A stretch of 64,000 nucleotides of DNA, taken from Eutreptiella sp. 'Long Island Sound 2002' (taxonomy: Eukaryota; Euglenozoa; Euglenophyceae; Eutreptiales; Eutreptiaceae). The DNA lies in assembly GCA_964036045.1 (NCBI GenBank), contig OZ038381.1, positions 110,844,922 to 110,908,921 of the forward strand, given 5' to 3'. The position numbers and the translations under genes are program-made. This document shows positions 53,044 through 63,916 of this stretch, piece after piece. Under the pieces are notes generated by a model that was not told where the DNA came from, searched no databases, and was given only the letters and a program-made list of their open reading frames with translations. Each line of letters begins with the position of its first letter. Positions within the stretch are counted from its first letter, which is position 1.

Positions 53044-53107
53044 AGACAGGAAAACTGCCTAAACATTGGAAACGCAAACAAAAGTTGAGACGACGCACAA
53101 CTAGTGT
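53041..53107 (+). repeat. Terminal direct repeat, right copy
   Basis: Partner of 40,747-40,813. On the coding strand of the element this is the 5' end, directly at ORF1. Confidence 0.85.
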
Positions 53108-53734
53108 CAAAGGCACTAAACCCCCACCCCGGCGGGGTCACTGCGTTTGAGGCCCCACCATAGCCTGCCGGGCGAGGCCATGGGGGCTGAGAGCACACCA
53201 ATCCGTCCTCAGGGCAAGCCCCTCACGAAGATATTTTCCTCAATCACACGGCATACAGTAGCACTCAGTCTCATTGCACTCGTCGGGGCATTAGGGTGTG
53301 TAGTGCTACCGCAGCGGTCGCCGACCCTGGGTACACGCTAGAATACCCAATTTCGTTGTAGCCGAGAACCGACCAGAACGGCTTGAACGAACAAAGGTGA
53401 CATTGCCGTGACCTGTGGGCGCAAGGGGTAAGTGGTATGAAGGTTGGACTTTGGACCCCCGGTGCCGTACTATGGAGTCCAAGTTGTATTTTGAGAATGA
53501 CAAGTATCTTACCCAAAATCGAATTAAAAACAAACACTGTTCTAACGACGTTCTAGCAACTTTTTAGCTGGGTGGCTAGAATATTGGTAAGACATCCAGG
53601 CAGCCTAGAACGAAACTAGACCGAAAACGTTCACACATTTTTGGGAAGTAAAGAAGACCCAAGTGTGTGTACGTGTGTGTGGTGGTGGGGGGGGGCATGC
53701 ACAAATATACACATAGAAAGTAAAAGATTCACTC
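53108..53734. other. No supported gene
   Basis: Unique sequence with a GTGTGTACGTGTGTG patch and a G-run near 53,690. Short frames only. Confidence 0.5.
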
Positions 53735-54215
53735 GGTTTGTTTGTTGGTTGGCTGGCTAGTTGATTGGTTTGGTTCGTTGGCTGGTTGGCTTTTGTGGTT
53801 GGTTTTGTTGGTTGGTTTGGGGTGGTCGGTTTGTTTTTTTTTGGGAAGGGGGGGGGTTATTTTTTTGGGTGGTCCAATTGGCGGTCAGTCCGTCGGTTAG
53901 TGGGTCAATGGCTAGGTGGCTTAATTGGTTGGTTGGCTAGCGGGCTGGTTGGGTCGTGGGTTGGTGTTTTGGTTGGTTGGTTAGTTACAGGTTGGCTAGT
54001 TAGTGGTTGTTGGTTGTTGGCTTGGTTGTTGGTTGGTCGGGTCTTGGTTCGTTGGTCGTTGCTGGATTGCTTACTTGTTTGCTTGATCGTTGGGTGTTTG
54101 GTTGTTTGGTTGTTGTTTGGTTGGCTGGCGAGCGAGTTGGCTGGTGGGTTCGGTTGGTTGGTGCGTTGGGTTTGTTGGTTCATTGGGGTGCTTGATAGTT
54201 GGTCAATACCGGTTG
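53735..54215 (+). repeat. GGTTG-rich degenerate microsatellite
   Basis: Long stretch built from GGTTGGTTGG, GGTTGGCTGG and GGTCGGTTTG with no C-rich counterpart, so strand-asymmetric. Trp/Leu/Val-rich frames over it look like membrane proteins but are artefacts of the repeat. Confidence 0.9.
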
Positions 54216-54277
54216 ACATGGCTGCAGCTGATAGCAGATGGTAAAATCCTCCCAAGAACACCTCTAGACATGAGTGA

Positions 54278-54628
54278 GTGTGCCCCGAAGCCCCTCATTT
54301 GCCTTTGCGTCCCACAGTGGTTGGCTACTCGGGAGTCTGGATTGAGTCCTCATGGTACAAGGCACTCCCCTCAATGCCTGGGATGTTGTTTGATGACGAC
54401 CTACAACCACCCCCGGTAGTCATTTTTTTTACTAGCCCCACTGCGTCAATTGCAACATGAGCCTGTGGTTCTGGTGGAGCACGAGCCTAAAGTGGGAGCA
54501 CAGCGTGTGTTGGAGAAGTGGAAACCTCCACCGAGATGCAAACGGGGCAGAGTGCCCGGGGCTCGTGCTCTGTTGCGAGAGCGGCCATGGAAATGGCAAA
54601 AGCCTGCACCGGTTGACATTGATTGACA
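54278..54628 (+). CDS. Possible small exon or fragment, basic C-terminus
   Basis: One frame reads YSGVWIESSWYKALPSMP and MLFDDDLQPPP. After a T-run and a CTAG, another frame reads QHEPVVLVEHEPKVGAQRVL, EKWKPPPRCKRGRVPGAR and ERPWKWQKPAPVDID before a TGA. The two may be exons or a frameshifted retroelement piece. No family is recognised. The second half ends inside the GGTTGACA minisatellite. Confidence 0.25.
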
Positions 54629-54785
54629 GGTGACAGGCACTAGTTGACAGTTGGTTGACGGTGCTTGACAGGTGGTTGTCACTGGTTGACACAGGTGGTT
54701 GATAGGTGGTTGACACGGGTTGACAGGTGGCTGACATTGGTTGACAGGTGGTTGACAGTTGATTGACCCTAGTTGATAATTGCTT
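54610..54785 (+). repeat. GGTTGACA minisatellite
   Basis: About twelve imperfect copies of a 12-15-bp unit GGTTGACAGGTG. Strand-asymmetric. Confidence 0.92.
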
Positions 54786-55450
54786 GATAGTGTGCTGCAC
54801 ATGTGTGTGCACAAGTGCTTTGGCATCTTCTCTATGTTGTCTCTCCCCGTGTCCCCGGCGCCATCGTCTCTTGTGCAAGGCGTTGTGCACGTTCCGCGCG
54901 TTGTCCCTCCGTATGTCCCTGGTGATTGCCTACATGTCCTGCGCATTGTGCACAGCTGCTAGACCTAAATCTGATGAAGGAGTCTGGGCTGCGCACAAGG
55001 ACAGCACCAGTTTGGGGGCCCCGAAAGGATCCCCCCCCCCCCCGCCCGCAAGAGCACGCCTACGCCTGCTTGTACCACTTCATGACCTCGTTGTGGTGGT
55101 TCGTCTATAACCACCAAGCACATTGGTGTAGGCAGCCGGCACATGAATGTGGCGTAGCCGAGGACTGCGGCGATGAACATGGCAATGATGATGAAAGTGA
55201 TGCGACGATGGGCCTGCGCGCGGTGGTTGATGCAGGCTGCAGCGGGAGTTAATCTCCACTACAGATTAGAGGTGCATCGTTCTGCAACATCAATGAGGCA
55301 ATGGCCCGCGGCTCCTCCATGGGTTAAGCCGGCGGCTGCGGCCGTGCGCCACGGCCGCTGACGCTACCCGGCCATGCCGTTGCGGTTGCCCGCCTGATCC
55401 TGTCTGCGGAGGCACCCTAGCCCCTACGTTAGTTGCAGTGTTGGAGCCAA

Positions 55451-55830
55451 GGCGGTCCTTAACAGAAAAAAGAAAAAAAAGGAAAAAATCTTGTGGAACA
55501 TGGTTTTTTCAAAAACGACCGCGTGTAGCTCATATGTCCAACCATGGTTGGTGGCGGTTGGCGGTTGGCGGCTGGTGGAGATTGCCGGTTGGCGGTTGGT
55601 GGTTGGCGGCGGTTGGCGGCAGTTGGCAGTTGGTGATGGGTGGTTGGTGGCGGTTGGCAGCGGTTGACGGTTGGTGGTTGGTCGCGGTTGGCAGTCGGCG
55701 GCGGTTGGCGGTTGGCCGTTGGTGGCAGTTGGCGGTTGGTGGCAGTCGGCGGTTCGCGGCTGGTGGTCCCTTGGGGTGGTCCTAAAGGGCGGTCCTTAAC
55801 AAAAAAAAATCTGGTCCCTTAAGGACCGCC
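55451..55830. repeat. GGCGGTTGG minisatellite bounded by GGCGGTCCTTAAC repeats and a hairpin
   Basis: GGCGGTCCTTAAC occurs at 55,451 and again at 55,788, both followed by an A-rich run, with about 230 bp of GGCGGTTGGTGGTTGGC repeats between. The right copy pairs with TTAAGGACCGCC at 55,819-55,830, giving a 12-bp stem with a 19-nt A-rich loop. It could be a small transposon relic or a terminator-like structure. Confidence 0.8.
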
Positions 55831-56700
55831 CTAGTTGGAGCTCCCAGCCGCTTACTTCGCCCGCGGGGGTACAAGCGATGCGACAACGGCAATGAAGTGG
55901 GCCGCCAGCAGCGACAGCACGGTGGCCACAGTGGCAAGCTTGTCTTGGGTGGACATATCGAGGACGATGGGGGGGGGGGGGGTAGGTCAGTGTTGCAGGC
56001 GGGCCAACACATGAAGGGGGCGTCGAGGGTGCACCACCATAGGCGGGCGGCGGGCGACGATGGTGAGGCACGCAAGGCATGAACAAGAGCGGTAGGGAAG
56101 GGGGGGGGGGGGCAAATGGGTAACCCACACACCCCAGAAAGATCACCGAATATATGCTCACTGGGTGACAACGCCACGATCAGAACATGGCAAACAAAAT
56201 GTCTACTATTAGCAAGGGTAACCATCTTTCATGGTCATGGACCCTCTTAGGAGAGTATGGTCAGCTGACCAGCAGGTCAGGGCTGGCTTGTGCCAACCAT
56301 ACTGCTGGCAAGGGCAGGCATCTTCTAAAGTCTTGGTTGTTGTTGGGAAATCATGGCCAGAGGGTTAGCAGATCAGGGCTAGCTTGGCACCTGCTCCTGC
56401 CCTGCTTGGCAGCACGACCAAGGACGGTGCATCCCCCACTGCCTAGGTCCTCAGATGATCTGCTGTGCCAGGACTTACTATTAGCAAGGGGAGGCAACTT
56501 GAAAGGTCCAAGACGCCCAACTGGGGAGCTTTTCACACGAATGTTGTCCACTGAAGAGGCCATCCTCAATTGGGACCCTTATTTGCCCTCCTGCGCACCC
56601 TGTCTGCTAGTGCAGTACCCTCTCTTGAAACCCGCTGGACAGGGTTCCCCAGTGGCCTGCAGGGTTGTGGTCCCTCGAAAGCCCTGCCACAGTCAACATT
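55831..56700. other. No firmly supported gene
   Basis: Holds two G-runs (about 55,970 and 56,100) and a diverged duplication near 56,225-56,390, with TCATGG, GGTCAGGGCTGGCTTG and TAGCAGATCAGGGCTAGCTTG-like pieces. It lies downstream of the HAD gene's stop. Confidence 0.4.
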
Positions 56701-56701
56701 C

Positions 56702-59700
56702 TCAGGCCCTAACAGATGGGACCTCTCGCAACTCAGGAAGGCACGAGGGCCCACACATGTCCGTAAAGGCCTTCCAAACGTTCCGGTTGAAGCCATTGGG
56801 ACAGTGCACTGCGTAATGATTTGCGCGGTTGGCGTGACGGATGTTCTCTTCCCGGTCATCAAAGAGAACAACACGGGACTCATGGAGTACTTGACCCTGG
56901 GAAGACAGTGAAGATGCAGAGGCTTCAGCGAGAGTCGACTTGAGGCAGGAAGTGGCAAAAGAAGAGTGGAGGTAGAGTGCACAGGCGATTCCCAGACCCC
57001 AGAGAACTGTTGCTCCCCTCGCAGGAGCACGTGGTCAACAGCCTTCTTCAGTTGGGTCTGTCACAGTTGACTGCCTTTGGTGACACCACTCAGTACCCAC
57101 TGTCTTTGCCCGCGACCTTCTCTTGCCAATGACATGGCATGTCAGTTGTGTGGTCGTTGGCTGCAGACTAAAGCGCTCCAGGCTGGGCCCCAGCTGGGGG
57201 GTGCAGGGGGACATCCCCTGCTGTAGCAGATGATGGCGATAGCTTCCCGGACATTCCCCATCCCTGTGGCCCTTTGTCTGTAAATATATTTTTTTGCAAG
57301 CCTCTACTGCGTTCACCTGCCTACCCAATCCCCCACACACCAATGCAATCTGGTACAACCCTCACCAAACCTTCAACACCTGCCAACGCCTCCCAGGGGT
57401 CATCAACACACCCTGATCGTCTACAATCCCCTCTAACCTGCCACATTCCCACACAAGCGTCTCCCACACCATTCACAGCCCTCCCTAACCTCTCCTTTTC
57501 GGACTCCACATATGTGGATGCTGAGCATGTATTGGAGGGTGTGAACTTTTGCGAAATTCTGCAGCAGTGCGCTTTGAGACCCAAAACGTGTCTTCTGTCA
57601 ACCCCGACACTTTGCAGTCCCCGTGCACACTGCCACCGAAAGCTTTCATACGACGCAGCTACTTAATGCTGTTTGGATGGGATGTGTCCAATATGGTACG
57701 TAAGATGTGCTGGCATGGGGCTGACTTGATGATGGACAATCAGGGCGGGATTCAGTTGCCGATTGGTGTGGAAATAATAGTGAGCATGAACGCTGATAAA
57801 TAAGCCTGCGGTCGGTTCAGGGAGGTACAGAACGGTTGCCAAGAAAAAAATTGCTCAAAATGATCAGTGCAATGTGATTGGCCCGATCTTGGGCCCAGAT
57901 CACCAAAAATTGGCATTGTTGTGTGACCTGTTAGGGATGCGGAGTGGGTGCCCTCTTTCAGTTGACAGTGCCACCAAATGATGATTCACTACCCCAACAC
58001 GTTACCAAGCCGCCCCTCTGCATGTCTCGTCAATGACCACCACGTGCCGCTTCCATAGTCTGTACGCAATGTTGATTTTTCGGAGTTCCTGTACAACCAG
58101 TTTTGAGGCACAGTCCCTTCGAGCTCTGCGTTGGATGGGGCTTCTTGGAGTTGTGCTATCCCCATTCACCTGACGCACACTCAAAATTCGATTCATTGAT
58201 GCTCAAAATTGCCAAAGCCCTGCTCTTTGGAGCTATGGCCCTCCCTGAGATGGCCCTGTGGCTAATTTTTTGGCTGAAATAGCTGAAACTGCCCCCCCCC
58301 CCCAAAAAAAGTTACTACTTGTTACGAATCCATGCAAACAGCCACGCCATGATAAACGGAGATGACGCTGCAGATATCATGCTTTTCTGTCGGACAAGAC
58401 AGGGGCAAACAAACATTCTGCATTCGAGAGACAGATTCAGACCAAGACTCAAGCATATGTTGTGCCACTACACCCAATTACACACTTCCCGCGTCCCAAC
58501 TTTGGCCTTGTGCATTCTCATGTGTTCTCAGCCAGTTATGTTTCGCCCCTGATGACCTCAGTTCACAGTCGGTTGGAGACAGTGCAGGGAAGAGGAGCGC
58601 ATCCTTGAGTGGTATTTGGAGGCTGTTGAGCATTGATGACGGTCTGTGCACTGCATGAGGACGGACGGTTGTTGAATTGCAATGGGTTTGTGGAGGGTTG
58701 CTGAGGATGAACACCCATGAAGTTTCATGGGGGCTGTTGAGGGGTTTGAGCCTTGTCAGGGCTTGTTTAGTATGGTTGGGCACAAGGGCATCTCAGGGAT
58801 GTGCAGCGTTGTAGATGGCCATTGGAGGTGATGCAGATTGTTGAGCCTGTATGAAGGTTCCTGAAGATGTTCTAGGCTTGTTGAGGGCTCCACACGTCTG
58901 TTGAGGGCTGTTGACAGGCTGTTGATGGCCATTGACAACAGTCAGGGCTCCTGGGAGGCAGGCTTGCCAGTAAGAGGTCATGCCTGTGAGTTGATCTGGC
59001 GCAGCAGATTACGGATGTGAGCATTCTTGCCTTCGGGCTCCATTCCTTGTTTGTGGGGACGGAAAGCCTCGATGCCTTCAAACAAAACGGGCACAGGAGC
59101 AGGAGTCAAGGCCTGGCAGGATCAGCTAGTGCCATCCGTGGAACATTGCGTACGGCTGATCTCAGAACTCAGCCCTTCAAAAACGGTCCCTGCCCTGCGC
59201 ATCCCCCGGGCCCCACAGAAGACCCAAATTGTCAGGCCAAAAGACATCAGTTACTGTTGTTGACCACACACCCCAAAAAGAAACAGGGAAAACTGTAGGT
59301 GACACCAGTGCAGGGGCGCAGAGGGATTCCAACAGCAATTCAAAGGCACTGGTAGTTTAACAGGTCTTTGTTGTAGAGTATGCCCATTGCCAACAAACTT
59401 TTGCTGGATCATCCAACTGCCAGGGAGCCATTGAAAGTACAACATTTATTGTCCTCTCTTGAGTGTCACAACAGGGGATTTCCCTTCAGGAGGCCTTAGT
59501 CGTGACCGAAAGAAAGCCTTTGCAACCAAATTGCTGATGGAAGTTCGCAAGCCTGAGAGGTCCAAGCCGCCAAAAAAGTATTGGTCCAGAAAACACTTTT
59601 TCGTTTCGGCAGTGTATCAGCTACAGCAGGGGTCACAGATTCTTGCCTGCAACTGCAGAAAGTCGCTTGCTTTTAGTGAGCAAGCCTAGCGAGTAAAGGT

Positions 59701-61956
59701 GTATTGGCCACTTGTTGGCACAGAGGAGTTAAAACCCCATTTTAAGGTACCCCCCCGCCCCTTGTCGTTCCCCACCCCAGGGAAGACGGCCCCCCACCAC
59801 CCCCTGGGAGACGGTCACCAAGTGACGGTCCCCCACCCCCCCCTGGGGGACCGCACTACCACTGCACACGCATATTTGCAGGCACAGAAATTGCAGCATA
59901 AAACGAAAGAATCAGCATAAGATACGTTCAAAGGGCTGCCCATGTATGGAGACCTACTCCTTGACCAGCTCGGTGTAAAATTTCTTGGTCCTGCTCCACT
60001 TCACCTTGAACTCTGGCACATGCTCTCCACTTTCCACTGGAATGCTTTGGGCAACACTCTTGGGTGGTGGTTTTGCCTTCTTGGTAGGAGGCTTGGCAGG
60101 CGCAAGCAGATTTTTGGGAACCCATTTCCCTTCGGGAATGTCCCTTGTAAAATATAACTTGTTCCCAAAACTGTGTCCCATACCCCATACACCACGGGCA
60201 CTCTTCACCCACACAACCTCCATGTCAGAATTCAGGTCACTATCATCATCGGTCACATTTGTCCGGTCCCAGGGGGAAACATGGTTGTGCTGTCAAGTTC
60301 CATTTTAGCGAAAGTAAGCAAAATGTCCCGCCATGAGTGCAAGGGATACAAGTGGCAGTGCCCCACAACACAGTCACCCACACAACAACACAATGAGCCG
60401 CAACAAAAAATTCTATTGCCTTCGGCAGTGCACCTCGAAGAGAGGTTGACAGTCAGCCAATCAGTCCCTGAGCCAGCAAGCAGGCAGTCAGACAGATACA
60501 CACAGTTTGGGTTTTTTGTCAGTGGCAGATGCGGCCCCAAGCAGCAGGGAGGCCCTTCGCCGCAATCCACGTAGTGGCCGAGTGGTAACGCAGCCGACTG
60601 GCATCCGTGTGGGCGTCGGTTCGAACCCCAGTCTGCCCACTTTGGCGCCGCCGCCGGCGGCCGCGCTAAAAGTAAGCGGACCAGGGTTCGAACCGACGCC
60701 TGCATATCTGGTATCGGCTGCGTTACCATTGGACCGCTGACCGTGTTACTAGCACTCTGCGTCCCCACTGCTTGTAGACTATTAAGCAAAAACTTTTGAC
60801 CCCCCCCCCACCCCCCCCCCACCCACCCCCCCCCACCCCCCTCAAAAAAGTGATATCCAGTTTTAGGGGGTAGAGGCCTCAAAATCAAAAAATCCACTGG
60901 GGGATGCTGTTATTGGGCAAAATAATGATTTTACAAGGGGTTGGACATCCAATATCATGCCTTGGGGTATGCTACGCGAATGACCCCAAAAAAGGGGGGT
61001 ATATGACGCCCGCGCCTGCGCTTGATCTAACAACCTCTCTTCGAGGTGATTTTGGGTTGACCAAGTGACGGTCCCCCACCCGCCCCTGGGGAACGACAAG
61101 GGGTGGGGAACAACAAAGGGGTGGGGGGTACCAAGACTAGTACATGAGTGCGAGTGGCTACACTGTGGAATTTTCGGTTTTGAGCAGTTGAGGCTGAAAG
61201 GTTCAAGCAGTTTGTGCATCAGTTTCTTGGAACCCCCCCCCCCCACACACCAACACCCATTGCCCATATAGGGTGAAAAAAGAAGGCAGTTTACTATTAA
61301 TGCCAGTAGGCCTATGTCCAGAGGTCAAGGAGCTGGGGTGGTGGGCCAACCAAGAGTTCAGGCACCCAACTCCCTGCTGATGCCCCCTGCCTATGGAGTA
61401 CAGTAGCACAAAGGACAAGACTTTCGGGACTAGGTCTCTTCTGTACTCGCCGTCCTGTGCAGCGGCTGCGACGGTGCGTGACCTCCTAGGGGGATGCATT
61501 GGGTTCCCTGGCTAGCCCTCCTTGAAGGGAGGCGCGTGTCCGCAAAAAGAGCCATTGGCTGCTATATTCACTAGCCAAATGCTGCTTTGTGCAACAGTCA
61601 TTTTGTTGTTTATGGTGACCTCTACTCATGAAGCAGCACCATCAACGATCATCTTCGAAGCAAGTCGCCATAGGGGGGCCAAATCCTCGGGTTTAGACAC
61701 CAACTTCCCCCCACTAACTGTTGGCCGGAGGCCCCCGAGGAGGGGAGGGGGGATTGGGGGCTGGGAGGGGGGTTTATGGGAGAGGCGATGAGGGGGGTCT
61801 GGGAGGGGCTTTTGCCTTCGGGGGGGGGGGGGGTCAAGCACCTCCGGACAGTTGGGAATGCAGCCCACATGTGATGCGACAGTTCGCACCAGCCCTTGCC
61901 CCAATAGAGCGTAGGGTAGGTGTGGGCTCCTGAGACGGTCATGGGATGCAGAATAC

Positions 61957-61992
<36 letters not shown>

Positions 61993-63916
61993 CTGTGTGT
62001 GTGTGTGTATGTAGGGGTTGGAAGGCAAGTGCATAAGTGTGGCCATAGCAACACGTGGTGGTGTCCTCAGACCACACGCCATGACAGTACAGCGCCCCTC
62101 CCCGCTTACACCACACTTGCACAAGCCTTCTCCCCAAACGTTGTGAGGAAGGGAAGGGAAGGGCCTAAGACTTGTTGCACCTGTTGCAAATAGGGACGAC
62201 TTTCTGGGGAAGGAGAGTGGCTACTTGGGACACTTTCTAGGGAAGGGTCAACGAAGCGTAGGAGCCAATAAGGAAAGAAAGAATGCACTAAGTAACCACC
62301 AGCATTCGAAGAGCCCAAGAGTGCATATTTGAAGTCCGCTAGAAATTCAGAGCACATTGAGTATATAAACACATGTGGTTCTGGTGCTTGTGGACCATTA
62401 GGCCGGCACCTTTGACAACTAACTGTTGGCCGGAGGCCCCTTTGGGGGGGGGGGGGGGGGTAGTTGGCGTCATAGGATCCGCGGAGTTGGCCCCCCGTGC
62501 GGGCCGCACCATTGATATGGGGTGCTGTTGAATACCTGCCCTCAGAATCTGGAACTAGCCCGTTGCACAACAGCAAGGTATTGGCCTTGGGAAAGGTTCC
62601 AAATAAATGCTTTTCTACAAAAGGATGCTCTTGGGGTATCTCAGCACCCAAAACCATCAGCCTCAGGTCATCTTGGGCTCAGCTGTGTCATTAGTGATGC
62701 CGTCACGCGCCGTAAAGCACTCTAGTTATGGACGCATCTGCTGGGTCTTCACAGCAACCAAAGCAAAACAATCGCCAAAGAAATTGTGGGACATCGCAAG
62801 ACATTTGCGGATACTGCAAAATGGCGGAATTTTACCAAGAACTGGGTACCTGAAATCCCCCCTCCCCTGCCCTTAAACAAAGGCTGGGTTTGAAAACCTT
62901 AAAAGTGCTGAACCTCAAACTGCTGTTGCCTGTTCTGCATATGCAATACGCTGACGTTATTCCCTGTATAACACTGACGTTATTCCCTGTATAACACTGC
63001 CAACTACCCTGCAACCGCGTGTAATCACAGCTAACACGGCCCATATGGGTCAGTGTGTAAGCTAGCCGTCTCCTGCAACGCTTGGACACCACACCATTTC
63101 AAAGCTCATGTGGGAACTAACATCATTGAGGCAACCGCACAGGCAGAAGGGGATTCTAGCGCATGTTATTGTGCTCTAATATGCTGCCCTTCAACGCCAG
63201 TCTGCGCAACAGGCCCACTTTCCATTCCTGAGCAGAAAACACCTTCATTGTGGAGCACTGTCCTTTGCTCATTGGGGCCGAACAGGAACGATAAATACTG
63301 AGCAACAACCCCCTGCGCTCGGTCTCCGTCCGCCCACGTGGCGATCTTGGTGTGGTGGCCATGGGCATTCAGGTGCAGGATGAGGGCCTGGCGAGCACAT
63401 GGGGCACAGGGCGGACGGCTAAGTGGGCAATTGGACGGCTTGGAGCAATAAGAAAGCACCAGTCGGCAGTTGAGGCAGCAGAAACAAGGGCATTGAGGGA
63501 GCAGTGAGGGGCATGAAGGGCATTCAGGTGGTACTTGCTTCCAATGGTATTCTGGAGGATTTGGCAGCAATCCACCATCCATGGCATTGTTTGTGTGAGA
63601 AACCGCCGTAAACTGTCAGCTGCAGAGCGCCGTTGTGTATTGTACGACACAGTGTCACTACTCGTCTTCGAATTGCGAGTTGCTTGCAGGACTGTTCAAG
63701 CTTCCAGACCTCAAGGGCCTGTCAGAAGAAGCCAAGCCACGTACAAGCAATGGTGAGGGTGGGTCATACAATAGACCACAATACCTTAAAGAACTCCGGG
63801 TCCACCAAATTCTTCTGGATGCTGCTTGGGGAAACCGAGCCCTTGTGGTCAGATGCGTGATACTTAGTAATGGTTTCATCGAAATCCCACACGAAAAGCC
63901 ACCGATTGGGCGCCAT
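56702..63916 (-). CDS. HAD-superfamily phosphatase-like gene, split by introns
   Basis: Exon 1 (63,916-63,785, ATG start, donor AAG|GTATTG) encodes WLFVWDFDETITKYH, HAD motif I with both Asp, and ends ..LVDPEFFK. Exon 2 (acceptor CTCGCCAG, starts 63,387; likely donor GAAG|GTGTTT at 63,243) encodes LILHLNAHGHHTKIATW, with motif II Thr, then VVAQYLSFLFGP. It joins exon 1 in phase 0. The last exon (acceptor CTTCCCAG, 56,896 to the TGA at 56,702) encodes VVLFDDREENIRHAN and NHYAVHCPNGFNRNVWKAF, motif IV with the acidic pair. The exon(s) with the motif III Lys were not found between 63,243 and 56,896. HAD enzymes hydrolyse phosphoesters through an Asp-phosphate; the substrate is unknown. An in-frame ATG at 63,982 is an alternative start. 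Confidence 0.8.
57270..57803 (+). CDS. Doubtful plus-strand open frames inside the HAD gene span
   Basis: Two overlapping plus-strand frames, a Pro/Thr/Ser-rich one with SDSTYVDAEHVLEGVNF, and one ending RSYLMLFGWDVSNMVRKM, MMDNQGGIQLPIGVEI and a TAA. The second looks modestly coding, but I do not recognise it. They lie on the strand opposite the HAD gene, probably in one of its introns. It may be a retroelement piece. Confidence 0.25.
58600..58960 (+). repeat. GTTGAGG-rich degenerate repeat
   Basis: Recurring GGCTGTTGAG, GTTGAGGGTTTGAG and CTGTTGATGGCC pieces with irregular spacing. Weak, but distinct from neighbouring sequence. No gene. Confidence 0.55.
59954..60256 (-). CDS. Small unknown exon or gene, Lys/Pro-rich
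   Basis: Reads DDDSDLNSDMEVVWVKSARG, GNKLYFTRDIPEGKWVPKN, AKPPTKKAKPPPK, then FKVKWSRTKKFYTELVKE before a TAG at 59,954. The acid start, W-x-P and basic linker look coding. No ATG supports the N-terminus, so an upstream exon is likely. It is on the HAD gene's strand inside its span, so it may be an alternative terminal exon, a nested gene or a transposon piece. Function unknown. Confidence 0.4.
   Translation of the reverse strand: MTDDDSDLNSDMEVVWVKSARGVWGMGHSFGNKLYFTRDIPEGKWVPKNLLAPAKPPTKKAKPPPKSVAQSIPVESGEHVPEFKVKWSRTKKFYTELVKE
60573..60641 (+). other. tRNA-like module, plus strand
   Basis: Has an A-box-like TGGCCGAGTGG (60,575-60,585), a B-box GGTTCGAACC (60,618-60,627) and closing AGTGG/CCACT ends. 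The T-stem and anticodon stem pair poorly, so a working tRNA is unlikely. It faces a second module on the minus strand 34 bp away, so a tRNA-derived SINE or foldback origin is more likely. Confidence 0.6.
60675..60738 (-). other. tRNA-like module, minus strand
   Basis: Reads on the minus strand AGCGGTCCAATGGTAACGC, GGCGTCGGTTCGAACC and CCGCT; the end pieces AGCGG/CCGCT pair. It shares GGTAACGCAGCCGA and GGCGTCGGTTCGAACCC with the plus-strand module, so the two are inverted copies of one tRNA-related sequence. Confidence 0.6.
60790..60846. repeat. (C)n/ACCC low-complexity tract
   Basis: Almost only C with spaced A, next to the tRNA-like pair. Confidence 0.95.
61712..61735 (+). repeat. 24-bp direct repeat (partner at 62,417-62,440)
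   Basis: ACTAACTGTTGGCCGGAGGC and the next C residues occur at both places, each followed by a G-run. Minor interspersed repeat. Confidence 0.7.
61964..62012. repeat. (GT)n microsatellite
   Basis: About 22 GT units with one interruption. The minus-strand (TH)n frame is an artefact. Confidence 0.98.

Larger units (their letters stand above)
40747..53107 (-). mobile_element. DIRS-like (tyrosine-recombinase) retroelement between direct repeats
   Basis: Direct repeats of about 66 bp at 40,747-40,813 and 53,041-53,107 start with CAAAGACAG and end with GCACAACTAGTGT. Between them, all on the minus strand and in this order from 53.1 kb: ORF1 with a zinc knuckle-like C-terminus, a tyrosine recombinase, an acidic ORF, RT-RNase H and a small basic ORF. 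No integrase, protease or target duplication was seen. A 6.97-kb DNA transposon interrupts it between the recombinase and the acidic ORF. DIRS-type elements use a tyrosine recombinase to integrate; the usual order has the recombinase after RT, so this arrangement is unusual. Confidence 0.75.

Noticed and set aside
53765-54244. Trp/Leu/Val-rich membrane-like protein
   Set aside because: Artefact of GGTTG repeats.
58002-58196. Minus-strand ORF with VVVIDETC as a DDE transposase or phosphatase motif
   Set aside because: It is 64 residues long, with no other motif in the right place, and is not consistent with the HAD gene's motif IV found elsewhere.
60573-60738. Two working tRNA genes
   Set aside because: Promoter boxes are good, but T-stem and anticodon-stem pairing is poor in both and the copies are inverted repeats of each other.
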